Below are positions 1-7,439 of a stretch of 44,098 bases of DNA, one piece after another. Made by a program: the position numbers and the translations under genes. Source of the stretch: Oscillospiraceae bacterium (GTDB lineage Bacteria > Bacillota > Clostridia > Oscillospirales > Oscillospiraceae); NCBI GenBank assembly GCA_017501695.1, contig JAFVWL010000011.1, forward strand, positions 1 to 44,098, read 5' to 3'. Numbering within the stretch: the stretch's first letter is position 1; each line of letters begins with the position of its first letter. The notes below the pieces were generated by a model. The model made no database searches and was not told the DNA's origin. It saw only the letters and a program-made list of their open reading frames with translations.

Positions 1-119
1 ATTACGTATACTACTACAATAATCTGCGCCCCCACAGCAGCTTGGGATATATGCCCCCGCTTGCTGCATAACTGTCATTTATTTTTCGGATTTTCTGTCC
101 AAATTATTGCGCCACTTTT

Positions 120-147
120 GCCGCCCAAAGGCGGCGACGTGGCAATC
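120..147 (+). repeat. fragment of dispersed palindromic repeat
   Basis: A GCCGCC/GGCGGC stem with a CAAA loop is followed by GACGTGGCAATC. The same arrangement recurs in the copy that begins at 4518, so this is a truncated member of the family. Confidence 0.6.
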
Positions 148-237
148 TCCTGTTGGAATGTAGGATAATCTGTCTGCTTAAGTCCATCACAGATATTCAA
201 TGTTAATTGGAAAGCTGGTCATTTCAGTCGGTGCCGG

Positions 238-273
238 AGATTCCCACGGGCACTATCGTGCCCTCGGAATGAC
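238..273 (-). repeat. dispersed palindromic repeat, GGAATGAC variant
   Basis: The segment starts GATTCCCAC and ends GGAATGAC, with an inner GGGCAC/GTGCCC hairpin around a TATC loop. It is the CATTCC variant of the repeat family seen at 437-480, in opposite orientation. Confidence 0.5.
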
Positions 274-436
274 AGAATCGGGGGGGACGGGCGACACACA
301 GGCCGTCCCCCAAGGAAAGACTCCATCTCCTTTCCGGGATATAACATGGAGGATTCAAAATAATACGAATGTGAATTCTGCTGGTATGAAAACAAGCGTA
401 AGAAACGTCAAATGCGTCAAGACGGGAAAAAACCAC

Positions 437-480
437 GTCATTCCGAGCCAGTGCTCACACTGGCGTGGGAATCCCGTGGA
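437..480 (+). repeat. dispersed palindromic repeat, GTCATTCCGAG variant
   Basis: GTCATTCCGAG is followed by a CCAGTG/CACTGG hairpin and then GTGGGAATCCC. It matches the layout of the GTCATTGCGAG...GTGGCAATCC copies elsewhere in the window, with C for G at the central position on both sides. Confidence 0.55.
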
Positions 481-528
481 TTTTCAAACATTTCTTGTTA
501 AAAATCGTACATTTCCACCTTAATTTAC

Positions 529-571
529 GGGATTGCCACACCACTTAAGCGGACTGGTTCGCAATGACGTG
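529..571 (-). repeat. dispersed palindromic repeat, inverted copy
   Basis: GGGATTGCCACACCA at the left and GGTTCGCAATGACGT at the right match the inverted end at 4623-4661 of the complete-looking element near 4.6 kb. Only the middle differs. Confidence 0.6.
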
Positions 572-601
572 TTGTTCATGGGGCTTTTTTGACACGCTGA
601 T

Positions 602-628
602 GGCCCGCCGGGGATTTCCCGGCGGGCC
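602..628 (-). terminator. hairpin downstream of first GH2 gene
   Basis: A perfect 11-bp stem GGCCCGCCGGG/CCCGGCGGGCC lies 15 bases beyond the GH2 stop codon. On the minus strand it is followed not by a classical U-run but by ATCAGCGTGTCAAAAAAG, a tail that recurs after another hairpin at 8220-8247. Confidence 0.75.
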
Positions 629-642
629 TTGTTCTGTAATGC

Positions 643-2904
643 TTACTTCTTCTCGGGGGCCTTGATCTTGTTCAGCTTGGCGTTGATGTCCAGCAGCTCT
701 TCCTTGGTGAAGTTGACACCCATGGTGCCGATCATACCGGCCAGCCGCAGGAAGGTGAAGCCGCCCAGCATATCCATCATGCCACTCATGGCGGAAGCGT
801 CCATGCCGGCACCGCCGTTGCCGCCCAGAGACTTGGCCTGGGCCATCATCTTACCGAAGATGGAGGTGATCAGCAGCTTGCCGGGGATGGTAGCCATGAT
901 CTCGGAGAACTTGGAGTTCAGGCTCAGGTAACCCTCGGGCATCTCAATGTCGAACCAGTTCAGCACGGCGCTCTTTTCCTTCAGACGGTACGCCTCGTTG
1001 AAGGTGTCCACCTTCCGGATGACGCTCTCGTCCTTCAGGTCGCCTGCCACGGCCACCAGCTTGGTCTCGCCCACATTGGGAACCTCAAAGTAGAAGAAGG
1101 GCAGGCCGTTATGCGCCTGGACACCCAGGGAAACGCCGTTGGCCAGCAGCTCCACCGCAGGCTGGTTGGAGTAGACGGTGACCTTGGTCACGTCCTCCAC
1201 CCGGTCCACATACCGCTTGCCGCAGAGGTGGACCATGGGCTCGGGATTCAGCCATGCCTTGTAGGCGTAGAAGGAATCCTTCTTGTACTTCCGGTCGAAG
1301 GTCATCAGACCCTTGTGGTTCTGACCGTTTTCGCCGCCCTCGGCCCGGGCATCGGCGCCGAAGTCGAACATATTCCACACATGGGTGGCCCACAGGTAGG
1401 GACGCTCGTGGATCTGCTTGATCAGCTCCTCATGGTAGAAGGCCTGGTATTCCTCGGTGTAGTCACCCTGCTGGGGGTCGGAGGTGTGCCAGTCCAGGGC
1501 CTCGCAGCCGTACTCGGAGATGCCGATGGGCTCGTTGGGGTACTGGGCGTGGAACTTGTCGAACCAGGGGCCGTTCATGGCGGTGTCGCCACCGTACCAG
1601 CCGAAGTAGTGGTTGTAGCTGACGGTGTCGGGGATCCGCACATAGGGGGAGTCGATGGGGCAGGGGGACACCACAGCCATGGTGGTCAGACGGGTCTTGT
1701 CCATCTCGTGGCACAGGTCGTTGAGGATGCGGTGGTTCTCCAGCAGATCGGGATCCCTGTCGCCCTTCATGGAGATCTCGTTGGACAGGCCCCAGACCAC
1801 GATGGAGGGGTGGTTGTAGTTCTGGATGATGAGCTCCTTCATCTGGGAGACGGTGTTCTCCCGGCCGGTGGGCATATGGTTGGAGATGTAGGGGATCTCC
1901 GCCCAGATCACCAGACCCCGCTCGTCACACAGGTCATAGAAGAACTGGTCGTGCTGGTAGTGGGCCAGACGGATGGTGGTGCAGCCCACCTCGCAGATGT
2001 AGTCCATGTCCTCGATGTGGTGCTCAGGCAGCAGGGCGTTGCCGAAGCCCCAGCGGTCCTGATGGCGGGAAACGCCCCGGAGGGGGTATTCCTCCCCGTT
2101 GAGGATGAAGCCCTTATTGGGGTCGATCAGGAAGCTGCGGCAGCCGAACCGGGTGGTGACGGTATCCAGCACTTCCTCGCCGGCAATCAGCTCGGCCTTG
2201 ACGCTGTACAGGTAGGGGTCCTTCCGTCCGTGCCAGCGGTGGGCGTTTTTGATGTGGAAGATCACCTTTCGGCCGGGGGTGGTGTGGGAAGCGATGGCCT
2301 TGCCCTCGGCGTTCATCAGGGTGTAGCGGATCATCTGGTCCTGCTTCTGGTGCTTGGTGTAGACCTGAACCGCAACCTTGGCATCGTTGCCCTCCATGAC
2401 AGGGGTCACCTGGATGCCGGGACCGCCGTAGTATTCCAGATCAAAGTGGGAGGCGCTGACGCAGATCAGGTTCACATTCCGATACAGGCCGCCGTAGAAG
2501 GTGAAGTCCGCCACCTGGGGATAGACCCGGTCGTTGGCGGCGTTGTCCACGGTGATGACCAGCAGGTTCTCTTCCTTCAGGTGCTTGGTCACGTCCACAC
2601 GCCAGGTGGAGTAGCCGCCGTCGTGATGGGCCAGGTGCTGACCGTTCAGGTACACATCGGCGGAGGAGTTGGCACCGTTCAGCTCCAGGAAATACTTGTC
2701 CGCCACGGGCAGGTCATACTTCTTGATGTCCCGGGCGTAGTAGCAGGTGCCCCGGTAGTAGTCGTTGCCGCCGTCCTGGCCGTCGATGGCGTTCCAGGAG
2801 TGGGGCAGGTTGACCCAGTTCCAGTCCATGGGCAGTGCGGCAGGGATTTCCGTGGCCTGCTTGGTAAAGGCCCACTTGTAATTCAGGTTGTATACGGTTC
2901 TCAA
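643..2904 (-). CDS. glycoside hydrolase family 2, beta-galactosidase-like
   Basis: A 753-residue GH2 enzyme, probably cytoplasmic because no signal peptide is visible. It shows the jelly-roll N-terminal domain (LPHSWNAIDGQDGG, FTFYGGLYRNVNL), the immunoglobulin-like middle and the TIM barrel. The acid/base is E376 in GLSNE and the nucleophile E464 in ISEYG. The stretch WNMFDFGADARAEGG followed by NHKGLMTFDR is the beta-galactosidase type, not the beta-glucuronidase type, though the exact substrate is not settled. About 90 C-terminal residues form an odd Met/Gly-rich helical extension also present in the GH2 protein at 38186-40414. I chose a TTG start because AAAGGAAG lies eight bases ahead and no better ATG exists upstream. 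Divergent from the antiporter gene. Confidence 0.93.
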   Translation of the reverse strand: MRTVYNLNYKWAFTKQATEIPAALPMDWNWVNLPHSWNAIDGQDGGNDYYRGTCYYARDIKKYDLPVADKYFLELNGANSSADVYLNGQHLAHHDGGYSTWRVDVTKHLKEENLLVITVDNAANDRVYPQVADFTFYGGLYRNVNLICVSASHFDLEYYGGPGIQVTPVMEGNDAKVAVQVYTKHQKQDQMIRYTLMNAEGKAIASHTTPGRKVIFHIKNAHRWHGRKDPYLYSVKAELIAGEEVLDTVTTRFGCRSFLIDPNKGFILNGEEYPLRGVSRHQDRWGFGNALLPEHHIEDMDYICEVGCTTIRLAHYQHDQFFYDLCDERGLVIWAEIPYISNHMPTGRENTVSQMKELIIQNYNHPSIVVWGLSNEISMKGDRDPDLLENHRILNDLCHEMDKTRLTTMAVVSPCPIDSPYVRIPDTVSYNHYFGWYGGDTAMNGPWFDKFHAQYPNEPIGISEYGCEALDWHTSDPQQGDYTEEYQAFYHEELIKQIHERPYLWATHVWNMFDFGADARAEGGENGQNHKGLMTFDRKYKKDSFYAYKAWLNPEPMVHLCGKRYVDRVEDVTKVTVYSNQPAVELLANGVSLGVQAHNGLPFFYFEVPNVGETKLVAVAGDLKDESVIRKVDTFNEAYRLKEKSAVLNWFDIEMPEGYLSLNSKFSEIMATIPGKLLITSIFGKMMAQAKSLGGNGGAGMDASAMSGMMDMLGGFTFLRLAGMIGTMGVNFTKEELLDINAKLNKIKAPEKK

Positions 2905-3012
2905 ATGATTCGCTTCCTTTCGTTTTTATTCGCTGATATTATCATAGCATATCCCCGGCAAAAAGCTATTATTTTTTTGTAAATCCTTGTGCTTTTATTC
3001 GCCGGACATTGG

Positions 3013-3041
3013 TTGACAAGGGTAGGGAAATGTGGTAAATT
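3013..3041 (+). promoter_or_regulatory. promoter of NhaC-type antiporter gene
   Basis: TTGACA at 3013-3018 and TAAATT at 3036-3041 are 17 bases apart, 42 bases before the chosen start codon. Confidence 0.7.
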
Positions 3042-3083
3042 CTATATGTTTATGTGATTTTTTGGAACTTTGGAGGAAGCAAA

Positions 3084-4391
3084 ATGAAAAAGGGAAATCC
3101 CGTCGCCCTGCTGCCCATCGGCGTGTTCCTGGCCATGTATCTGGGCCTGGGCCTGTTCTTTGAATACGGCCTGGGGATGCATATGGGCTTTTACAATGTG
3201 CCCATCATCATCGCCTTCCTGGCGGCCATCCTGGTGGCCTGCCTGCAGAACCGGGCGCTGCCCTTTGAGAAAAAGCTGGAGATCATGGGCCAGGGCGTGG
3301 GGGATAAGAACATCATCACCATGCTGCTGATCTTTCTGGTGGCCGGTGCCTTTGTGGGCGTTGTGGGCCGCAGCTCCGCCCAGAGCGTGGCCTACTTCAT
3401 GCTGGACCTGATCCCGGCCCGGTATGCCGTGGTGGTGCTGTTCGTGGTGGCTTGCTTTGTGTCCACCGCCATGGGCACCAGCGTGGGCACCATCACCTTG
3501 CTGACACCCATCGCCGTGGAGGTGGCTCAGGCCTCGGGCTTTGCGGTGGCCCTGTGCGTGGGCACCGTGGTGGGCGGCGCCATGTTCGGTGACAACCTGT
3601 CCTTCATTTCCGATACCACCATCGCCGCCTGCAACGGCCAGGGCTGCGCCATGCAGGATAAATTCCGGGGCAATTTCTGGATCGCCCTGCCTGCCGCCAT
3701 CGGAACCGTGGTTCTGGTCCTGCTGCTGACCTTGGGTCAGGAGCCCGCGGTCATCACCCGGGAGTACAACCTGATCCAGATCATTCCCTATGTGCTGGTG
3801 CTCATCGGCGGCATCGCCGGTGTCAATGTGTTCCTGGTGCTCCTGGCGGGCATCGCCTCCGGCTCTGTGATTATGCTTGTGACCGGCCAGATGGCGGTCA
3901 CGGACCTGCTGGCCAGCATGGGTAAGGGTGCCGAGGGTATGTTTGAAACCTCCATGGTGGCAGTGCTGGTGGCGGCGCTTTGTGCCCTGATCCGGGTCTA
4001 CGGCGGCTTTGACGCCCTGCTCAGCTTTATCCAGGGCCTGTTCAAGGGCAAAAAGGGCGGTCAGCTTGGCATGGGCCTGCTGGTGGGCGCTATGGATATT
4101 GCCACTGCCAACAACACCGTGGCCATTGTCATGGCCAATCCCATCGCCAGGGAAATGAGCAGGGACTACGGCATCGGTCCCCGGCGGGCGGCCTGCATCC
4201 TGGATACCTTCTCCTGCATCTTCCAGGGCGTGATCCCCTACGGTGCCCAGATGCTGGTGGCGATTGCCGCCGTGGCGGATATGGGCCTGAGCATTTCCGC
4301 CTTTGAGATCATGCAGTATCTGTTCTATCCCTATCTGCTGCTCCTGAGCTGCCTGGCGGCGATCTATGTGATCCCGCAAAAGGAAAACTGA
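3084..4391 (+). CDS. NhaC-family Na+/H+ antiporter
   Basis: A 435-residue, highly hydrophobic protein with about eleven membrane segments. The stretches STAMGTSVGTITLLTP and GGAMFGDNLSFISDTT are hallmarks of the NhaC / ion-transporter superfamily, where the buried Asp and Asn/Ser residues take part in cation exchange. A second TANNTVAIVMANPIA element near the C-terminus is typical of the inverted-repeat fold. It probably exchanges Na+ (or another cation or small anion) for protons at the cytoplasmic membrane; substrate cannot be fixed from sequence. The start at 3084 was chosen over an upstream in-frame ATG at 3054 because GGAGG at 3072-3076 is correctly spaced for it. Monocistronic; repeats follow immediately. 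Confidence 0.88.
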   Translation: MKKGNPVALLPIGVFLAMYLGLGLFFEYGLGMHMGFYNVPIIIAFLAAILVACLQNRALPFEKKLEIMGQGVGDKNIITMLLIFLVAGAFVGVVGRSSAQSVAYFMLDLIPARYAVVVLFVVACFVSTAMGTSVGTITLLTPIAVEVAQASGFAVALCVGTVVGGAMFGDNLSFISDTTIAACNGQGCAMQDKFRGNFWIALPAAIGTVVLVLLLTLGQEPAVITREYNLIQIIPYVLVLIGGIAGVNVFLVLLAGIASGSVIMLVTGQMAVTDLLASMGKGAEGMFETSMVAVLVAALCALIRVYGGFDALLSFIQGLFKGKKGGQLGMGLLVGAMDIATANNTVAIVMANPIAREMSRDYGIGPRRAACILDTFSCIFQGVIPYGAQMLVAIAAVADMGLSISAFEIMQYLFYPYLLLLSCLAAIYVIPQKEN

Positions 4392-4413
4392 CAAAAAAGC
4401 ATCGAAATAAGAA

Positions 4414-4490
4414 TGTCATTGCGAGGAGCGAAGCGACGCACCCCAGGGTGGTCTCTCTTGCCCTTCGGGCAATTCACCTCCTGGCAATCC
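4414..4490 (+). repeat. dispersed repeat, TGTCATTGCGAGGAGCG...GGCAATCCC copy
   Basis: It opens TGTCATTGCGAGGAGCGAAG and closes CTGGCAATCCC, with an inner GCCC TTC GGGC hairpin. It is in direct orientation to the next copy, 28 bases on. Confidence 0.65.
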
Positions 4491-4517
4491 CGTGGATATT
4501 CAGACAATCCCCCGTCT

Positions 4518-4661
4518 TGTCATTGCGAGGAGCCGCCCAAAGGCGGCGACGTGGCAATCCGCATCCCCTAAAACCTGCGGTTTTAGGCGCACTTTCAGCA
4601 AAGATGAAACATTTTGGAGAACGGATTGCCACACCAGTGTGCGCACTGGTTCGCAATGACA
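4518..4661. repeat. MITE-like element with terminal inverted repeats
   Basis: The 144-base segment begins TGTCATTGCGA and ends with the exact inverse TCGCAATGACA. Just inside the ends are GTGGCAATCCG on the left and CGGATTGCCACACC on the right, so the arms are long and imperfect. A GCCGCC/GGCGGC hairpin sits in the left arm and a CCAGTG/CACTGG type hairpin in the right. No coding capacity. Whether it is mobile cannot be seen here; no target-site duplication is obvious. Confidence 0.65.
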
Positions 4662-4681
4662 GGTTTTTCGACAATCTGAAA

Positions 4682-4707
4682 GGACGCTTCCCGATTGGGA
4701 AGCGTCC
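4682..4707 (-). terminator. terminator of prfC-yitT operon
   Basis: A perfect 11-bp stem GGACGCTTCCC/GGGAAGCGTCC with a four-base loop lies 7 bases beyond the yitT stop. On the minus strand it is followed by TTTCAGATTGTCGAAAAACC, a tail also found after the hairpin at 8522-8556. Confidence 0.8.
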
Positions 4708-4713
4708 AATTTC

Positions 4714-5583
4714 TTATTTCTGCGCGGCCTTGCTCAAAGCCCGGTCGATGGTATAGCCCACGCCGTTGACATTACTGACATCCGAGGTGATGATGAAAGC
4801 GTGGGGATCCAGCTTCAGAGCGCCGTCCCGGATCTCCGGGTACTTGTTGGAGTAGACCACCGTGAGAATGGCCTTCTGGGTGTTGCCCTCATAGCCGGTT
4901 TCGATCTCCAGCATGGTCACACCGCAGTTGGCCCGGTGGAGGATCATTTCCCGGATCTTCTGGTATTCCGGGGAAATGATAATGAGCTGCAGGGTCTTTT
5001 CGCCGGAGACCACGGTTTTGTCGATGACGATGGACATGAGGAAAATGACCATGATGCTGCACAGCACGCCGTCCAGTCCCTTCACGACCACCTGCATCAG
5101 CACCACAATGGTGTCGAAGAACATGATGCTCTTGCCCACGGGGATACCGAAATACTTGTTCAGGATGCAGGGAGGGATGTCCATGCCGCCGGTGGAACCG
5201 CCCACCCGGACCACGATGCCGATGCCTAGACCGAAGAGCACACCGCAGGCCAGGCCGGACAGAACGATATTCTCGTTGAACAGATTGCCCAGGGGCAGCG
5301 TTTCAAAATAGCCCAGGATCAGGGGATAGAGAATGGTGGACAGCAGACTGGCACCGGCGAATTTCCACCCCAGGAAAGCCCAGCCCAGCAGAAACAGGCC
5401 CACATTGACCACCGCGGAGATCACGGACAGCCGAACCTCCGGCAGGAAAAGCTGGATGAACAGGGCGATGCCGTTGGAGCCGCCCAGCATGATGCCGTTG
5501 GGCACCACAAAGGCACACACGGCAAAGGCCAGCATGGCGTTGCCCAGGATAATGGACAGGATCATTTTTATGTTTTGTTTCAT
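4714..5583 (-). CDS. YitT family membrane protein (DUF2179 C-terminal domain)
   Basis: 289 residues. The N-terminal 170 residues hold five or six membrane helices, with the family-typical NGIMLGGSNGIALF and RVGGSTGGMDIPP stretches. The last 80 residues form a soluble DUF2179-type domain (TLQLIIISPEYQKIREMI...TILTVVYS-like pattern). Proteins of this YitT/YqfU/YpjC group are common in Firmicutes; their transport or signalling role is not established. The start follows an AGAGGGA site, and the gene lies 23 bases downstream of prfC on the same strand, so the two are probably co-transcribed. A functional link with release factor 3 is not obvious. Confidence 0.9.
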   Translation of the reverse strand: MKQNIKMILSIILGNAMLAFAVCAFVVPNGIMLGGSNGIALFIQLFLPEVRLSVISAVVNVGLFLLGWAFLGWKFAGASLLSTILYPLILGYFETLPLGNLFNENIVLSGLACGVLFGLGIGIVVRVGGSTGGMDIPPCILNKYFGIPVGKSIMFFDTIVVLMQVVVKGLDGVLCSIMVIFLMSIVIDKTVVSGEKTLQLIIISPEYQKIREMILHRANCGVTMLEIETGYEGNTQKAILTVVYSNKYPEIRDGALKLDPHAFIITSDVSNVNGVGYTIDRALSKAAQK

Positions 5584-5606
5584 GCTATCCCTCTCTGTCT
5601 GTTTGG

Positions 5607-7199
5607 TCAGCCCTCTTCGACGACGATCTCCTTCAGCTTCAGACCGGGATTCCGGCGGCAGGTGAAGTCAATGGCCCAGTAGCTGCTGAATACCAGCAGG
5701 CTCCGGCCCCGGTAATCCTCCAGCAGCTCCGCGTCGCTGCCCAGGTTCAGGTCGGAAAGGTCCCCGGGATACTCGTCGATGAGCCGGATCTCCTCGTAGG
5801 GCAGGCCCTCCATCCGCAGGTCCACGCCGTACTCGTTCTTCATCCGGTACTGGAAGACCTCGAACTGCAGCACACCCACGACACCCACGATGACCTCCTC
5901 CATACCGGAGTTGGGCACCTTGAAGATCTGAATGGCACCCTCCTGGGCGATCTGCTCCGTGCCCTTGACGAACTGCTTGCGCTTCATGGAGTCCTTGGCG
6001 GACACACGGCTGAAGTGCTCCGGGGCGAAGGTGGGGATGCCGGAGTAGGTGAATTTCCTGCCGGGAACGGTAATGGTATCGCCGATGGCAAAAATGCCGG
6101 GGTCAAAGACACCGATCACGTCGCCGGCGTAGGCTTCTTCCACGATTTCCCGCTCCGCGGCCATGAGCTGCTGGGGCTGGGACAGGCGCATTTTCCGTCC
6201 GCCCTGGACGTGGAAATATTCCTTATCCCGCTCGAACTTGCCGGAGCAGATCCGCATGAAGGCCAGCCGGTCCCGGTGGGCCTTGTTCATGTTGGCCTGG
6301 ATCTTGAACACGAAGGCGGAGAAATCCGGGCTGAAGGTATCCACTTCGCCCTCACTGGAGGTCCGGGCCAGAGGGGGAGGCGTCAGCTTCAGGAAGTTTT
6401 CCAGGAAGGGCTCGATGCCGAAGTTGGTCAGGGCGGAGCCGAAGAACACGGGGGAGAGCTGGCCGTTCCGGACCGCCTCCATGTCCATCTCCCGTCCGGC
6501 GGACAGCAGCTCCACATCGTCGATGAGCTGCTGGTGCTTGCTTTCGCTGTCCAGCAGGGAGGCCACCTGGGAGTCGTACAGGTCCACCTCCAGCTTGTCG
6601 GCCTTGGCCCGGCCGTTGAGGCCGGAGAAGAACAGAAGCTGGCTCTTTTCCCGGTCGTACACGCCCTGGAAATCCTTGCCGCAGCCAATGGGCCAGTTCA
6701 TGGCGTAGGTTTCAATGCCCAGCTCCCGCTCCACCTCGTCCAGCAGGTCGAAGGGGTCCTTGGTCTCCCGGTCCATCTTGTTGATGAAGGTGAAGATGGG
6801 GATGTGGCGCATAGCGCAGACCTTAAAGAGCTTCCGGGTCTGGGGCTCCACACCCTTGGCACCGTCGATGACCATGACGGCGGAGTCGGCAGCCATCAGG
6901 GTCCGGTAGGTATCCTCGGAGAAGTCCTGGTGGCCGGGGGTGTCCAGAATGTTGATGCAGAAACCGTCATACTGGAACTGCATGACGGAAGAGGTGACGG
7001 AAATACCACGCTGCTTCTCAATCTCCATCCAGTCGGAGGTGGCGGCGCGGGAATTCTTCTTGCCCTTGACCACACCGGCCTGGGCGATGGCACCGCCGTA
7101 GAGCAGGAATTTTTCGGTCAGGGTGGTTTTACCGGCGTCGGGGTGGGAGATGATGGCAAAGGTCCGGCGGCGGCTGATTTCTTCGATTAAATTAGACAT
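5607..7199 (-). CDS. prfC: peptide chain release factor 3
   Basis: 530 residues, the normal length for RF3, the GTPase that recycles release factors 1 and 2 from the ribosome after peptide release. G1 is at about residues 19-25 (HPDAGKT), switch I carries RAATSDWMEIEKQRGISVTSS, G3 is DTPGH at 86-90 and G4 NKMD at 140-143. Domain II/III hallmarks such as FFGSALTNFG and GVVGVLQFEVFQYRMKNEYGV are present. The reading frame extends upstream, but the start at 7199 has a GGAGGAG site five bases away and gives the usual MSNLIEEISRRRTFAIISHP beginning. Its leader holds a seven-codon upstream ORF (7244-7267) and a base-pairing partner for the ribosome binding site. Confidence 0.97.
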   Translation of the reverse strand: MSNLIEEISRRRTFAIISHPDAGKTTLTEKFLLYGGAIAQAGVVKGKKNSRAATSDWMEIEKQRGISVTSSVMQFQYDGFCINILDTPGHQDFSEDTYRTLMAADSAVMVIDGAKGVEPQTRKLFKVCAMRHIPIFTFINKMDRETKDPFDLLDEVERELGIETYAMNWPIGCGKDFQGVYDREKSQLLFFSGLNGRAKADKLEVDLYDSQVASLLDSESKHQQLIDDVELLSAGREMDMEAVRNGQLSPVFFGSALTNFGIEPFLENFLKLTPPPLARTSSEGEVDTFSPDFSAFVFKIQANMNKAHRDRLAFMRICSGKFERDKEYFHVQGGRKMRLSQPQQLMAAEREIVEEAYAGDVIGVFDPGIFAIGDTITVPGRKFTYSGIPTFAPEHFSRVSAKDSMKRKQFVKGTEQIAQEGAIQIFKVPNSGMEEVIVGVVGVLQFEVFQYRMKNEYGVDLRMEGLPYEEIRLIDEYPGDLSDLNLGSDAELLEDYRGRSLLVFSSYWAIDFTCRRNPGLKLKEIVVEEG

Positions 7200-7203
7200 G
7201 ATA

Positions 7204-7243
7204 CTCCTCCATAGTAATGTATTCAAAGAAAACCGGAGGAATC
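7204..7243 (-). promoter_or_regulatory. possible SD-sequestering hairpin in prfC leader
   Basis: On the minus strand ATTCCTCC directly after the upstream-ORF stop codon can pair with GGAGGAGT, the prfC ribosome binding site (eight pairs including one G-U, loop about 23 bases). The CCTCCGG segment can alternatively pair through TCCGG with CCGGA inside the upstream ORF, which would give two exclusive states. The pairing is visible in the sequence; a regulatory role is inferred. Confidence 0.4.
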
Positions 7244-7267
7244 CTAAATGGGTCCGGAAATATACAT
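7244..7267 (-). CDS. seven-codon leader ORF upstream of prfC
   Basis: On the minus strand AGGAGG (7275-7280) is followed seven bases later by an ATG that opens the short frame MYISGPI and closes with TAG. It lies about 40 bases after the predicted transcription start and 44 bases before the prfC start codon. The ribosome binding site is as strong as that of prfC itself. A leader peptide whose translation ends at a stop codon just ahead of a release-factor gene suggests termination-coupled control, but this is inference and a chance match cannot be excluded. Confidence 0.45.
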   Translation of the reverse strand: MYISGPI

Positions 7268-7313
7268 AGGTTGGCCTCCTGAAATGGGGGATTTCTTCAC
7301 AATAAACCAATTT

Positions 7314-7342
7314 ATTCTAACATATTTTTCCGGACCTGGCAA
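7314..7342 (-). promoter_or_regulatory. prfC: promoter of prfC-yitT operon
   Basis: On the minus strand TTGCCA (7337-7342) and TAGAAT (7314-7319) are separated by 17 bases. The predicted transcript would have a leader of about 107 bases containing the upstream ORF. Confidence 0.6.
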
Positions 7343-7386
7343 GTGGCTATACGAAAAAATACGGAATCCGAAATTCTCGAAAACAG

Positions 7387-7415
7387 TTGTCTTTTTGCAA
7401 AGGACGTGCTATAAT
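7387..7415 (+). promoter_or_regulatory. promoter of CPBP-like gene
   Basis: TTGTCT at 7387-7392 and a perfect TATAAT at 7410-7415 are 17 bases apart; the ribosome binding site AAGGAGG follows at 7425. Confidence 0.75.
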
Positions 7416-7439
7416 TTCCCCCAAAAGGAGGCGGAAACT

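Larger units (their letters stand above)
1..642. other. repeat-rich intergenic stretch at left edge
   Basis: No convincing gene is seen in these 640 bases. A 107-codon frame from 200 to 523 exists, but it runs through repeat copies, has no ribosome binding site and its product resembles nothing. The stretch holds at least four pieces of the dispersed GTCATT(G/C)CGA...GG(C/G)AATC repeat family (near 120-147, 238-273, 437-480 and 529-571). It ends with the terminator hairpin of the GH2 gene. It is probably an intergenic region between convergent or unrelated units; the upstream neighbour lies outside the window. Confidence 0.6.
4392..4681. other. intergenic block of dispersed repeats
   Basis: The roughly 300 bases between the antiporter and the YitT-type gene are made almost wholly of repeat-family copies (4414-4490 and 4518-4661) and hold no credible gene. 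Short frames on both strands follow the repeats. Confidence 0.7.

Noticed and set aside
200-523. 107-codon frame near the left edge
   Set aside because: It runs through dispersed repeat copies, has no ribosome binding site and no recognisable product.
643-2904. Beta-glucuronidase assignment for the GH2 genes
   Set aside because: The segment after the nucleophile is of the NxKGLxTxDRK beta-galactosidase type, and the Asn-x-Lys glucuronate-recognition motif expected for beta-glucuronidases was not seen.
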